From positions 1,222,732-1,286,731 of the forward strand of contig NZ_JAQZCH010000001.1 of the NCBI RefSeq assembly GCF_028737325.1: a stretch of 64,000 bases of DNA, in the 5' to 3' direction. The DNA comes from Microbacterium thalli (GTDB lineage: Bacteria > Actinomycetota > Actinomycetes > Actinomycetales > Microbacteriaceae). The notes beneath the pieces are model-generated. The model saw nothing but the letters and a program-made list of their open reading frames with translations, was not told the origin of the DNA and made no database searches. This document shows, in pieces, positions 33,337-42,761 of the stretch. The position numbers and the translations under genes are program-made. Within the stretch, counting starts at the first letter, position 1, and each line of letters begins with the position of its first letter.

Positions 33337-34415
33337 CGGGGCCACGCTGCCAGACCGCCGCTGAGCACGACGGTATCGACGCCCCGAGCGCGCAGCGCAT
33401 CGGCGGCCCGGTGCGCCCGCACCCCGCGGGCGCAGACCACGACGGCGCGGTCGCCCGAGAAGCGCTCGGGGTGCTCGAGCAGGTCGCCGAGGGGGATGAG
33501 GACGGCGCCGGCGAGCGAGCCGGCGGCCGTCTCGGACGGCTCGCGCACGTCGATGACCGTCGCCCCCGCCGCCTGGGCGGCGAAGAGGCCGTCGAGATCG
33601 ATCTCGGACGCCGGCGCGGGGGCGGGCACCGAGGATGCGGCCGTGGCACGTGCCGGACGCAGCGGCACCTCGCGCTGCGTCGCCGTCAGGGCGTCGATCA
33701 GGACGACCCGCCCGAGCAGGGGAGCGCCGATGCCCGTGATGAGCTTGATCGCCTCGGTCGCGAGCATGCCGCCGACCGTGAGGCACAGCGACCCCAGCAC
33801 CCCTACCTCGGCGCACGTGGGTGGCTCGCCGGCGCTGCCGGGCGGGTAGAGGTCGGCCAGGCGGACGGCATCCGTCCCCGCCGGGGGACGCGACCAGAAC
33901 ACCGTGACCTGCGCGTGGAACTCCTGGATGACGCCCCACACCAACGGCACACCGCGCTCGTCGCAGGCGGCGGCCACCGCCGTCCGGGTGGCGAACGTGT
34001 CGGTGCCGTCGATCACGAGGTCGCACCCGGTCAGGAGGTCGGCCGCGGTGCCCGCATCCAGGCGCTCGCGCCGGATGTCCACCCGGATGTCGGGGGCGAG
34101 CGCGCGCGCCGCCCGCGCGGCCGACGTCGCCTTGGGCGCACCGACATCCTCGGCGCGGTGGATCACCTGGCGCTGCAGGTTCGAGAACTCGACGACGTCG
34201 TCGTCGATGACGGTGAGGCGACCGACGCCCGCGGCGGCCAGGCCGAGGATGACCGGCGACCCGAGTCCGCCCGCCCCGACGACGGCGACATGCGCCCCGG
34301 CGAGCCGGCGCTGCCCCTCGTCGCCGAGGCCGGCTAAGACGCTGTGGCGCGCGGTGCGCTCGCGTTCGCGCTCCGAGAGCGGTGCGGCGGGGGCGACGAG
34401 GGGCGGGAGAGCCAT
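33333..34415 (-). CDS. moeZ: MoeZ/MoeB-type adenylyltransferase-sulfurtransferase with rhodanese domain
   Basis: Activates MoaD-like carriers by adenylation and transfers sulfur to them. The 360-aa protein has a ThiF/E1 domain (VVGAGGLGSP, DDDVVEFSNLQRQVIH, PTCAEVGVLGSLC) and a C-terminal rhodanese domain from about residue 268. The rhodanese carries DVREPSE and an active-site Cys loop VVCARGVRAHRA. The first zinc Cys pair of E. coli MoeB is absent, as in other actinobacterial MoeZ proteins. First gene of the reverse moeZ-moeA-moaC-moaD operon, divergent from the HTH-Mop regulator. Confidence 0.93.
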   Translation of the reverse strand: MALPPLVAPAAPLSERERERTARHSVLAGLGDEGQRRLAGAHVAVVGAGGLGSPVILGLAAAGVGRLTVIDDDVVEFSNLQRQVIHRAEDVGAPKATSAARAARALAPDIRVDIRRERLDAGTAADLLTGCDLVIDGTDTFATRTAVAAACDERGVPLVWGVIQEFHAQVTVFWSRPPAGTDAVRLADLYPPGSAGEPPTCAEVGVLGSLCLTVGGMLATEAIKLITGIGAPLLGRVVLIDALTATQREVPLRPARATAASSVPAPAPASEIDLDGLFAAQAAGATVIDVREPSETAAGSLAGAVLIPLGDLLEHPERFSGDRAVVVCARGVRAHRAADALRARGVDTVVLSGGLAAWPR

Positions 34416-34534
34416 GGCATCAGGCTAGACGCGGCCGACCCTGGGCGGCGCGGGATCACCGAAATACCCGACGGCCGCCGCGGATGCGGCGATATCCGCC
34501 CGGAGGTACCGCAGCTGCGGGTATGTTCGGCTGC

Positions 34535-34927
34535 GTGACCGACTATCGCATCTCCGAGGCGGCGCGCCTGCTGGGCGTCAGCGACGACACCGTGCGTCGC
34601 TGGACCGAGAGCAGCTCGCTGCCGACGACCGACGGCAGCCCGCGGCGCATCCCCGGCGACGCACTCGCCGCCCACGCGGTCGCGCTGGCGGACGCGGCAT
34701 CCGATCCGCTCGATCAGCTCTCGAGCGCGCGGAACCGGTTCGTCGGGCTCGTCACCCGAGTTCAGATCGACGGGCTCATGGCGCAGGTCGACGTGCAGTC
34801 GGGGCCGCATCGGGTCGTGTCGCTGATGTCGGCCGAGGCCGCCCGTGAGCTCGCTCTCGAACCCGGATCGCTCGCCGTCGCCGTCGTCAAGGCGACGACG
34901 GTCGTCATCGAGACGCCGAAGGAATGA
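34535..34927 (+). CDS. HTH-Mop (TOBE) molybdate-responsive regulator
   Basis: 130-aa protein with an N-terminal MerR/excisionase-like HTH (RISEAARLLGVSDDTVRRWT) and one C-terminal Mop/TOBE molybdate-binding domain (NRFVGLVTRVQIDGLMAQVD, LEPGSLAVAVVKATTVVIE). It plays the ModE role in actinobacteria. GTG 34535 lies 7 nt after TATGTT, a leaderless pattern; ATG 34523 is an in-frame alternative. It overlaps modA by ATGA, so it is cotranscribed with modABC. The 119-bp divergent region to moeZ contains GGCGATATCCGCC (34488-34500), a possible operator. Confidence 0.88.
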   Translation: MTDYRISEAARLLGVSDDTVRRWTESSSLPTTDGSPRRIPGDALAAHAVALADAASDPLDQLSSARNRFVGLVTRVQIDGLMAQVDVQSGPHRVVSLMSAEAARELALEPGSLAVAVVKATTVVIETPKE

Positions 34928-35706
34928 GCGCGAGGATGCGGCGGCGTGTCGGGATCACCGCGGGACTCACCGGGCTCGCACTGGTTCTCGCCGGCTGCGG
35001 CGGCCCGGGCGGTGGCACCCCGGGAACGGATGCCGTCGCCGGGCAGGTCACGGTGTTCGCCGCGGCGTCGCTGAGCGGCGCGTTCGATGAGATCGCAGCG
35101 GACGTCGAGGCGGCGCATCCGGGCGTCGAGATCGAGCCCATCCGCTACGACGGCTCGTCGACGCTCGCGACGCAGCTCATCGAGGGAGCGCGCGCCGATG
35201 TCTTCGCGTCGGCGGACGAGGCGAACCTGCAGCGAGTCGTCGACGCCGGGCTAGCCGCGTCGCCGCGCGTGTTCGCGACCAACCGATTGACCCTCGTCGT
35301 CCCGACCGGGAACCCCGGCGACGTGACCGGGCTCGCCGACCTCGCCGACCCCGACCTCGCCGTGGTGCTGTGCGCCGCCGAGGTGCCGTGCGGCGCAGCA
35401 TCCGGGCAGCTGGCGCGGGCCGCCGGGGTGACACCGCGCGTCGACAGCTACGAGCAGAACGTCACGGCGGTGCTGACGAAGATCGCCACGGGCGAGGCCG
35501 ATGCGGGACTGGTGTACGTGACGGATGCCGCCCGCTCGGACGATGTCGAGACGGTGGCGACTGTCGGCGCCGATGATGTCGTCAACCGGTACCCGATCGT
35601 GGCGCTCGCGGAGGCCCGCACGCCGGCGGCCGCCGCCTTCGTCGACCACGTCCTCTCGCCCGCCGGCCGCGCGGTGCTCGAGCGGTGGGGATTCGGCGCA
35701 CCGTGA
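34924..35706 (+). CDS. modA: Molybdate-binding lipoprotein ModA
   Basis: Extracytoplasmic molybdate/tungstate-binding protein, 260 aa. Lipobox LVLAGC near residue 24. Family motifs are VTVFAAASLSGAFDEIAADV, YDGSSTLATQLIEGARADVFASAD and GEADAGLVYVTDA. The start overlaps the regulator stop and the stop overlaps modB (GTGA). First transport gene of modABC. Confidence 0.96.
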   Translation: MSARMRRRVGITAGLTGLALVLAGCGGPGGGTPGTDAVAGQVTVFAAASLSGAFDEIAADVEAAHPGVEIEPIRYDGSSTLATQLIEGARADVFASADEANLQRVVDAGLAASPRVFATNRLTLVVPTGNPGDVTGLADLADPDLAVVLCAAEVPCGAASGQLARAAGVTPRVDSYEQNVTAVLTKIATGEADAGLVYVTDAARSDDVETVATVGADDVVNRYPIVALAEARTPAAAAFVDHVLSPAGRAVLERWGFGAP

Positions 35707-36581
35707 GCACCGTCGATACCGGGAGCACCGTCAGCACCGCGAGCCCCGACGACGCGACGCCCGGCCGGCGGCGCTCGACCAGGGCGACCGGCTCGGCCTT
35801 CCTGCCGCGCGTCCTGCTGCTGCCGGCGGCGCTCGCCGTCGCGCTGCTGGTCATTCCGCTCATCGCGCTGATCGGGCGGCTCGACCCGGCGACGCTGTGG
35901 GCCGATGTGACCTCGCCCGCGGCGATGTCGGCGCTCGTGCTCTCGCTGCAGACCGCGACGATCGCGACCGCGGCGTGCGCCGTCCTGGGGATCCCGCTCG
36001 CACTCGTCATCGCCCGAGCGGGAGCGCGGACGGCCGCGGTGCTGCGCGCCATCGTGACGGTTCCCCTCGTGCTGCCCCCGATGGTCGGAGGCGTCGCGCT
36101 GCTGTTCCTCTTCGGCCGCAACGGCTGGCTCGGGGCCGCGCTCGAGACGGTCGGCGTCCGCATCCCCTTCACGACCGCCGCGGTGATCCTCGCCCAGACG
36201 TTCGTCGCCCTGCCCTTCCTCGTGCTCGCGCTCGAGGGGGCGCTCCGTGCCACGGGGGTACGGTACGAGCAGGCGGCCGCCGCGCTGGGCGCCGGTCGCT
36301 GGCGGATCCTCTGGCGCATCACGCTGCCGCTCGCCGGGCCGGGACTCGTCGCCGGCGTCGTGCTGTGCTTCGCGCGGGCACTCGGCGAATTCGGCGCGAC
36401 CGCGTTGTTCGCGGGCAATGCGCCGGGCGTCACGCAGACCATGCCGCTCGCGATCTACACGGCATTCAACGGTGCGGGCGTCTCGCAGGGCACCGCCGTC
36501 GCGCTCTCGCTGCTGCTGCTCGTGACCGCGGTCGCGGTGCTGCTGCTCGTGCGTGGCTGGCGTCCCGGGAGCACCCGGTGA
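35703..36581 (+). CDS. modB: Molybdate ABC transporter permease ModB
   Basis: Membrane subunit of the molybdate importer, 292 aa, with about six transmembrane segments after a ~30-residue Ser/Thr-rich N-terminal extension. Conserved permease segments are VPLVLPPMVGGVALL and the EAA-loop GVRYEQAAAALGAGRWRI. ALGEFGATALFAG near the C-terminus is characteristic of ModB/CysT permeases. GTG 35703 is chosen from the four-base overlap with the modA stop. The stop overlaps modC. Confidence 0.94.
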   Translation: MSTVDTGSTVSTASPDDATPGRRRSTRATGSAFLPRVLLLPAALAVALLVIPLIALIGRLDPATLWADVTSPAAMSALVLSLQTATIATAACAVLGIPLALVIARAGARTAAVLRAIVTVPLVLPPMVGGVALLFLFGRNGWLGAALETVGVRIPFTTAAVILAQTFVALPFLVLALEGALRATGVRYEQAAAALGAGRWRILWRITLPLAGPGLVAGVVLCFARALGEFGATALFAGNAPGVTQTMPLAIYTAFNGAGVSQGTAVALSLLLLVTAVAVLLLVRGWRPGSTR

Positions 36582-37621
36582 CGGCCGCGCTCGCCGCCGA
36601 CATCCGCGTGCGGCGCCGCGGCCTGACGGTGGCTGCAGCCCTCACCGCGGCGCCCGGCGAGATCGTCGCCGTGATGGGGCCGAGCGGCGCGGGCAAGACG
36701 ACCGTGCTCGAGGCGATCGCGGGGCTGACACCGCTCGACGCCGGCTCGGTCCGCATCGGCGACGAGGTCGTCTCGGCGCCCGGGCGGCAGGTCGCGCCGC
36801 AACGACGCGGCACCGTGCTGCTGCGGCAGGACCCGTGCCTGTTCCCCCACCTCAGCGCGCGCGACAACGTCGCGTTCGGCCTGCGCTCGCGCGGAGAGAC
36901 GGCGCGGCGCTCGCGTGCCGTCGCAGAGGACTGGCTCGCGCGCGTCGGGCTCGCGGGGGCGGAGGAGCGGGCTCCGCGCGAACTGTCGGGCGGACAGCAG
37001 CAGCGCGTCGCCCTGGCGCGGGCCCTCGCTGCCGAACCCCGGGTGGTGCTGCTGGACGAACCCCTGACGGCCCTCGACCCCGCGACGGCCGCGACCCTGC
37101 GGACGGTGCTCGCCGATCAGCTGCGCGCGGCGGGGACGACCGCCCTGCTCGTCACGCACGACGCCCTCGACGCCGCCGCGGCGGCGGACCGCCTCGTGCT
37201 GCTGGAGGAGGGGCGGGTGTCGCAGGCCGGCGACGTGCGCTCGGTGCTGCGCGCGCCCGCGACGCCCTTCGGCGCGGCCATCGCCGGACTCAACCGCGTG
37301 GTCGGCCGTGTCGACGGTGGCGTCTGGCGGGCGGGCGCCCTGCGCATCGCCGAGCGGGCGGATGCCGGTGATGCGTCCATCGCGCTGTTCCGCCCCGGCG
37401 CCGTCGGCCTCGCCGCCGGGGACGGCGGAATCGGCCGCCTCGCCGACGCTCTCACCTGGGAGGCGACGGTCGATCGCCTCGAGCCCACGGTCGGCGGTGT
37501 GCGGGTGTTCGTCGCGGACCCCGCGCTCGCCGTCGACGTCAGTGTCGAGCACGCGGCGGAGCTGCGCCCCGGCCGGCCCGTGGTGCTCGAGCTCGCGGCA
37601 TCCGACATCACCTGGGCCTGA
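36578..37621 (+). CDS. modC: Molybdate ABC transporter ATPase ModC
   Basis: ATP-binding subunit of the molybdate importer, 347 aa. Walker A GPSGAGKTT, Q-loop in LLRQDPCLFPHLSARDN, signature LSGGQQQR, Walker B VVLLDEP, and a switch His in LLVTHD. The C-terminal ~130 residues include a Mop/TOBE-like domain (ATVDRLEPTVGGVRVF). GTG 36578 overlaps the modB stop (GTGA). Last gene of the HTH-Mop-modABC operon. Confidence 0.95.
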   Translation: MTAALAADIRVRRRGLTVAAALTAAPGEIVAVMGPSGAGKTTVLEAIAGLTPLDAGSVRIGDEVVSAPGRQVAPQRRGTVLLRQDPCLFPHLSARDNVAFGLRSRGETARRSRAVAEDWLARVGLAGAEERAPRELSGGQQQRVALARALAAEPRVVLLDEPLTALDPATAATLRTVLADQLRAAGTTALLVTHDALDAAAAADRLVLLEEGRVSQAGDVRSVLRAPATPFGAAIAGLNRVVGRVDGGVWRAGALRIAERADAGDASIALFRPGAVGLAAGDGGIGRLADALTWEATVDRLEPTVGGVRVFVADPALAVDVSVEHAAELRPGRPVVLELAASDITWA

Positions 37622-37661
37622 TACGCCGCACGGCCGGTCGCTGCGGTGGCACGATGTGGGG

Positions 37662-38270
37662 ATGCTCCATCTGCGCCGCGTGCGGCCCGGCGACGTCGCC
37701 GCGCTCTCCGACATCTGCCTGCGTACCGCCGACCACGGCGCCGACGCGACGGGCGTGCTCGATGACGACGAGATCTGGGGCGCGGTGTTCGCGGTGCCGT
37801 ACGCGCAGCGGCATCCCGAGTTCGCCTTCGTCGTCGCGGGCGACGACGAGCAGCCGCACGGGTACGTCGTCGCCACCCCCGACACCGACGACTTCGAGGC
37901 GTGGTTCCGCGACGTCTGGTGGCCGCGGTTCGCCGATCGCTGGCCCGAGCCGGCGGCCGACGACACCTCGCGCCGGGCGGGAATCCTGCGCTACGCCTTC
38001 GGCCGACGTCCCGGCGCCGAGCCGCACGCGCGTCGCTACCCGGCGCATCTGCACATCGACCTGCTGCCGTCGGCTCAGGGGCAGGGGTGGGGGAGGCGGC
38101 TGATCGAGCGCGAGTTCGACGAGCTGCGGGCCGCGGGCGTCTCCGGACTGCATCTGGGCACGTCGGCCCAGAACACGGGCGCGCTCGCCTTCTACGATCG
38201 GCTCGGCTTCGAGCGCCTGCCCTCGGGACCGGGCTCGCAGGACTTCGGCATCGAATTCACCGTCCGCTGA
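37662..38270 (+). CDS. GNAT-family N-acetyltransferase
   Basis: 202-aa acetyl-CoA-dependent acyltransferase of unknown substrate. The N-terminal segment is LRRVRPGDVAALSDICLRT. The acetyl-CoA loop is LLPSAQGQGWGRRLIEREFDE and the C-terminal motif is NTGALAFYDRLGFERL. ATG 37662 has CACGAT 6 nt upstream, so it may be leaderless; an in-frame GTG lies at 37656. It is separated by 40 bp from modC and converges with cydC. Confidence 0.88.
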   Translation: MLHLRRVRPGDVAALSDICLRTADHGADATGVLDDDEIWGAVFAVPYAQRHPEFAFVVAGDDEQPHGYVVATPDTDDFEAWFRDVWWPRFADRWPEPAADDTSRRAGILRYAFGRRPGAEPHARRYPAHLHIDLLPSAQGQGWGRRLIEREFDELRAAGVSGLHLGTSAQNTGALAFYDRLGFERLPSGPGSQDFGIEFTVR

Positions 38271-38300
38271 AGCGCGATCGGTTCGGCCGGTCGGGCGCGC

Positions 38301-39962
38301 TCAGCCGGTGACGACCCGGCCGTCGGCGATCCGCACCGTGCGGTCGACGAGCTCGGCGGGCACCCGCACGTGCGAGATCAGCACCACGGCCCGCTCGCCG
38401 TCCACCGCGGCGAGCATGTCGTGCAGGAGCGCGTCGGATGCCGCGGGGTCGACCCCCGCCGTCGGCTCGTCGAGCACGAGCACGGGGAAGCCGTGCAGCA
38501 GGGCGCGCGCCAGGGCGATGCGTTGCGCCTGGCCGCCCGAGACGAGCGAGCCGTGCTCGCCCACGCGCGCATCGAGCCCTCCGCGTTCGCGGAGCCACGG
38601 GCCCAGGCCGACGCGGTCGAGCACCGCCTCGAGCTCGGCATCGGTGGCGGTGTCGCGCGCGAAGAGCAGGTTCTGACGGATGTCTTCGTCGAAGAGCATC
38701 GGCTGCTGTTCGCACAGGCCGACCGTCCGGCGGACGTCGTCGGGGGCGAGGTCGCGAACGTCGGTGCGGCCGATGCGGTAGCTGCCGTCGACCTCGAGGA
38801 ACCGCACCAGCGCGTGCGCGAGCGTGGATTTGCCCGCGCCGCTCGACCCGACCACGAGCACCCGTTCGCCGGGGCGGACGTCGAGGTCGACGTCCGCGAG
38901 CGCGGGACGGGTGGCGCCGGGCCATGACACCGAGACGCCGCGCAGGTGCAGACCGTCGCCGAGGGCGGGCGCGGTTCCCGTGGGGGAGAGATCGCTCGAG
39001 ACGAGTCCGGCGGGGATGTCGCTCGGCACCGTGTCGGCGATGCGCTCAGCCGAGGCGCGCACCTGGCGCCACGACGCCGCCGCGAGCGGCACCGTCGTGA
39101 AGACCTCGAACACCGCCATCGGCACCAGCACCGCGACCGCGAGCCACGGGCCGCCGAGCGTCGCGACGTCGGGCGCCGTCACCGCGACGGCGAGGATCGA
39201 GGCGGCTCCGGCGGCCAGTGACACGATCGCCGTGCTGCCGGCCTGTGCGCCGGCGCGGCGCACGACGGCGCGCCGCAGTTCGCGGTCGGCGGCCTCGATG
39301 CGCTCGCGGCTCGTGGACTCGGCGCCGAAGGCGAGCAGCACGTCGAGGCTGCCGAGGTGGTCGGCGACCGCGTCGGCCAGGCGTGCGCGCAGCGGCGCGA
39401 TGGTGCGCTCGGCCCGGGCGCCGGCGAGCCAGCCCCACCCGGTCGCCGCCGTCGCCGCGAGAGCGAGGCAGCCGAGCAGCGTCAGCGCTGCCGGCCATGA
39501 CACCGACGCGACGAAGATCACCGACGCCAGCGCGACGGTCGCCGAGGCCACGAGGGGCTCGACGACGCGCAACGGCAGGTTCTGCAGATCGTCGACGTCG
39601 TCGACGAGCGCCGACAGCGCGGAGCCGCGCCGTACACGGCCCAGGCCGTCGGGGGCCAGGGGGATCAGCCGGCGGACGAGGTCGGTACGGGTCGCCGCGA
39701 GCTGCCGCAGCGCCGCGTCGTGCGACGTCAGGCGCTCGAGGTAGCGGAACACGGCGCGGGCGATCGCGAAGGCGCGCACGCCCACGACGGCGGCCATGAC
39801 GTACATGACGGCGGGCTGCTCGCTCGCGCGGACGATGAGCCACGCGCTGCAGGCGAGCAGAGCCACCGCTGCGGCCTCGGTCGCGAAACCGGTCGCCAGG
39901 GCGGGCCAGAACTTCCGGGCCGGGGGCAGCGCGCCGTGCAGCACCTCTCGTGTGGTCGTCAC
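38301..39962 (-). CDS. cydC: CydC subunit of the CydDC ABC exporter
   Basis: Half-transporter ABC protein, 553 aa: N-terminal six-TM exporter domain (about 1-310), then an ATPase with Walker A GSSGAGKST, signature LVSGGQAQR, Walker B VLVLDEP and LISH. With CydD it forms the heterodimer needed for cytochrome bd assembly. The CydC feature ACSAWLIVRASEQPAV in TM1-TM2 is present. GTG 39962 overlaps the cydD stop (GTGA). Last gene of cydABDC. Confidence 0.94.
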   Translation of the reverse strand: MTTTREVLHGALPPARKFWPALATGFATEAAAVALLACSAWLIVRASEQPAVMYVMAAVVGVRAFAIARAVFRYLERLTSHDAALRQLAATRTDLVRRLIPLAPDGLGRVRRGSALSALVDDVDDLQNLPLRVVEPLVASATVALASVIFVASVSWPAALTLLGCLALAATAATGWGWLAGARAERTIAPLRARLADAVADHLGSLDVLLAFGAESTSRERIEAADRELRRAVVRRAGAQAGSTAIVSLAAGAASILAVAVTAPDVATLGGPWLAVAVLVPMAVFEVFTTVPLAAASWRQVRASAERIADTVPSDIPAGLVSSDLSPTGTAPALGDGLHLRGVSVSWPGATRPALADVDLDVRPGERVLVVGSSGAGKSTLAHALVRFLEVDGSYRIGRTDVRDLAPDDVRRTVGLCEQQPMLFDEDIRQNLLFARDTATDAELEAVLDRVGLGPWLRERGGLDARVGEHGSLVSGGQAQRIALARALLHGFPVLVLDEPTAGVDPAASDALLHDMLAAVDGERAVVLISHVRVPAELVDRTVRIADGRVVTG

Positions 39963-41665
39963 GCCGTCACCTCCTGTGCCGCGCGGACGGTCACCATCGC
40001 GTCGGCGATCACGCCGGCCGAGGCTCGGTGCGAGATGAGCAGCACGGTCGCGCCGTCGTCGGCCAGCCGGCGCAGGCTCTGCCAGAGTTCCGCCTCGGTC
40101 TCGGCGTCGAGCGCGGCGCTGGGCTCATCGAGGGCGATGACGGATGCCGCGCCGCTGAGGTGCCGGTAGAGAGCGCGCGCGACGGCGATGCGCTGGGCCT
40201 GCCCGCCCGACAGGCCGGAGCCCCGGACGCCGAGCTCGAGACCCGGGTCGATGTCGCCCGCGCCGGCGAGCTTCTGCGCCCGGCGGAGCAGGCGGCGTCC
40301 GTGCTCCGACGAGACGGTGTCGGCGGGCGAGCCGAGCGTGACGTTCTCGGCGACCGTGCCGGCGATGAGTCCGGGCTCCTGACCGGCCCATGCCAGCCAC
40401 GTCGACGCCGGGCGCGGGGGAGCGCCGTCGACGGACAGCTCGCCCTCGAAGTCCGCCACCCCACGCAACGCGGCGAAGACGCTCGACTTGCCGGAACCGC
40501 TCGGGCCGGCGAGCAGCGTGACGGTTCCCGGCTCGGCGGTGAACGTCACGGGCTCCAGCAGCAGGTCGCCCCGCCGCACCCGTAGGTCGGTCGCGCGGAC
40601 GGTGCCGCCCGGCGCGGCATCCTGCGTCGCGGGAGAGACGTCGGCCGCGGCCCGGTCAGATGCGTCCGCGGGTCGGGCGCGCGCGGCATCCAGGACGTCG
40701 AAGACGTCGTCGGTGGCGGCGACCCCTTCGGCGGCGGCGTGGAACTGCACACCGACCTGACGCAGCGGCAAGTAGGCCTCGGGTGCGAGGAGCAGCACGA
40801 ACAGGCCGACAGCCAGGCCGAGCGAGCCGTCGATGAGGCGGAAGCCGATGGAGACGGCCACGATGGCGACGGAGATCGAGGCGAGGAACTCGAGCGCGAA
40901 GCCCGACAGGAACGACACCCGCAGCACCCGCATCGTCTCGACCCGGTAGGTCTCGGTGACGCGCTCGATCGACGTCGCGGCGCGGTGCTGGCGGCCGAAG
41001 ACGGTGAGGGTCGACAGGCCGCGGACGGTGTCGGCGAAGCGCGCCGCGAGCTGGCGCAGCGTCTGCCACTGCGCGCGCTGCACCGCCCGGGTGGCCAGAC
41101 CGATGAGCACCATGAACAGCGGGATGAGCGGCATCGTCAGCAGCACCGTGAGACCCGAGACCCAGTCGCTCCACCAGATGACGGCGATGAGCACGGGCGT
41201 CGCGATCGCGGTGAGGACGAGTTGCGGCAGGTACCGACCGAAGTAGGCGTCGAGTGCGTCGAGGCCGCGCCCGGCGGTGACGGCCAGCTGGGCCGAGTTG
41301 CGGGTCGCGAGCCACCCCGGACCCAGACGGCCGACGGCGGTGGTGAGCGCCGTGCGCAGCTCGCTCCGCACCCGCGCGGCCGCCCGTGCCGACAGCGCTT
41401 CGCGCAGCCACAGCAGCCCGGCGCGCGCGGCCACGACCCCGCCGAGGGCGGCGAGCACGCCGGACAGCTCGGCGGCGGGCATCCCGTCGACCGCTCCGAC
41501 GATCGCGCGGGTGAGGAGCCACGCGAACGCGACCACGACGACCGTCTGGCCCAGTCCGATGGCCGCGATCACGACGAAGAACACGCGCGACGTGCGCGCG
41601 TACCGCAGCAGGCGCGGATCGACGGGCCGGCCGCTCGCGCGCGCGGGTTCGTCGCGCTGGTCCAT
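39959..41665 (-). CDS. cydD: CydD subunit of the CydDC ABC exporter
   Basis: Half-transporter ABC protein, 568 aa, six TM segments followed by an ATPase (Walker A GPSGSGKSS, signature LSGGQAQR, Walker B VIALDEP). CydD features include AQLAVTAGRGLDALDAYFGRYLPQL in the membrane domain. ATG 41665 is preferred over GTG 41671 because GAAGG lies at a suitable distance. It lies 54 bp after cydB and is coupled to cydC. CydDC affects periplasmic thiol or haem balance needed for cytochrome bd. Confidence 0.94.
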   Translation of the reverse strand: MDQRDEPARASGRPVDPRLLRYARTSRVFFVVIAAIGLGQTVVVVAFAWLLTRAIVGAVDGMPAAELSGVLAALGGVVAARAGLLWLREALSARAAARVRSELRTALTTAVGRLGPGWLATRNSAQLAVTAGRGLDALDAYFGRYLPQLVLTAIATPVLIAVIWWSDWVSGLTVLLTMPLIPLFMVLIGLATRAVQRAQWQTLRQLAARFADTVRGLSTLTVFGRQHRAATSIERVTETYRVETMRVLRVSFLSGFALEFLASISVAIVAVSIGFRLIDGSLGLAVGLFVLLLAPEAYLPLRQVGVQFHAAAEGVAATDDVFDVLDAARARPADASDRAAADVSPATQDAAPGGTVRATDLRVRRGDLLLEPVTFTAEPGTVTLLAGPSGSGKSSVFAALRGVADFEGELSVDGAPPRPASTWLAWAGQEPGLIAGTVAENVTLGSPADTVSSEHGRRLLRRAQKLAGAGDIDPGLELGVRGSGLSGGQAQRIAVARALYRHLSGAASVIALDEPSAALDAETEAELWQSLRRLADDGATVLLISHRASAGVIADAMVTVRAAQEVTA

Positions 41666-41719
41666 GCTCACCCTTCGATCCTGCCTTACCGCGATGACCG
41701 GCCGACCCGGCCCGCGGCG

Positions 41720-42751
41720 TCAGTGGGCGACGAGCTCGGCCTCTTCGATGCGTGCCCGGGTGACCCGCTTGCGGAACACCCAGTACGTCCAGCCCTGGTA
41801 CAGCAGGACCAGGGGCAGGAAGATCACCGCGGCCCACGTCATGATCGACAGGGTGTAGTCGGTCGACGAGGCGTTCTCGATCGTGAGGTGGAAGGCCGGG
41901 TCGGTCGACGACGGCATGACGTTCGGGAAGAGCGACAGCCACAGGGTCAGCACCGCGAACATCACGGTTCCGGCGCCGGCCGCGAACGCCCAGCCCTCGC
42001 GGCCCCGGGCATTCGCCAGGATCGCGGTGATGAGCATCAGCGCAGCCACCACGGCCGCGACCACGACCAGCGGAAGCAGGGGGGCCTGGGCGCCCATCGC
42101 CGAGAGCACGGTCCAGGCGAGGAAGAACGCCGCGGCGACGAGCGTCAGCAGCCCGGACTTCGTGGCCAGCCGGCGGGCCTGTTCACGCACGTCTCCGTCG
42201 GTCTTGAGGGCGACGAAGTACACGCCGTGGGTGAAGAAGAGCAGCAGCGTCACGACGCCGCCGAGGAGTCCGTAGGGGTTGAGCAGCGTCAGCAGTGTGC
42301 CGGTGAACTCCTTGTCGGCGTCGATCGGTACACCCTGGACGATGTTCGCGACCGCGACGCCCCACAAGAAGGCCGGCAGCGCCGACCCCCACACGATCAT
42401 CAGGTCGAAGCGTTTGCGCCATGTGGGATCGTCGCGCTGGTGGCGGTACTCGAACGACACCCCACGCAGGATCAGCGCGATGAGGATGATCAGCAGGGGC
42501 AGGTAGAACCCGCTGAAGAGGGTTGCGTACCACTCCGGGAAGGCGGCGAACAGGCACGCGCCCGCCACGATCACCCAGGTCTCGTTGAGGTCCCACACCG
42601 GCCCGATCGTGTTGATGATCTGCCGGCGCGAGACGTTGTCCTTGCCGAGGAAGGGCAATGACATGCCGACGCCGAAGTCGAAGCCGTCGAGGACGAAGTA
42701 GCCCACGAAGAGGACACCGACGATGAAGAACCAGACGTATGCGAGATCCAT
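41720..42751 (-). CDS. cydB: Cytochrome bd ubiquinol/menaquinol oxidase subunit II
   Basis: Second membrane subunit of cytochrome bd, 343 aa, with about eight to nine transmembrane segments. Family segments are FFIVGVLFVGYFVLDGFDFGVG at the N-terminus (split across TM1), NTIGPVWDLNETWVIVAG, and YGLLGGVVTLLLFFTHG. It lies 10 bp after cydA. The normal length and complete core suggest a functional oxidase. Confidence 0.96.
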   Translation of the reverse strand: MDLAYVWFFIVGVLFVGYFVLDGFDFGVGMSLPFLGKDNVSRRQIINTIGPVWDLNETWVIVAGACLFAAFPEWYATLFSGFYLPLLIILIALILRGVSFEYRHQRDDPTWRKRFDLMIVWGSALPAFLWGVAVANIVQGVPIDADKEFTGTLLTLLNPYGLLGGVVTLLLFFTHGVYFVALKTDGDVREQARRLATKSGLLTLVAAAFFLAWTVLSAMGAQAPLLPLVVVAAVVAALMLITAILANARGREGWAFAAGAGTVMFAVLTLWLSLFPNVMPSSTDPAFHLTIENASSTDYTLSIMTWAAVIFLPLVLLYQGWTYWVFRKRVTRARIEEAELVAH

Positions 42752-42761
42752 GGCGTGCTCC

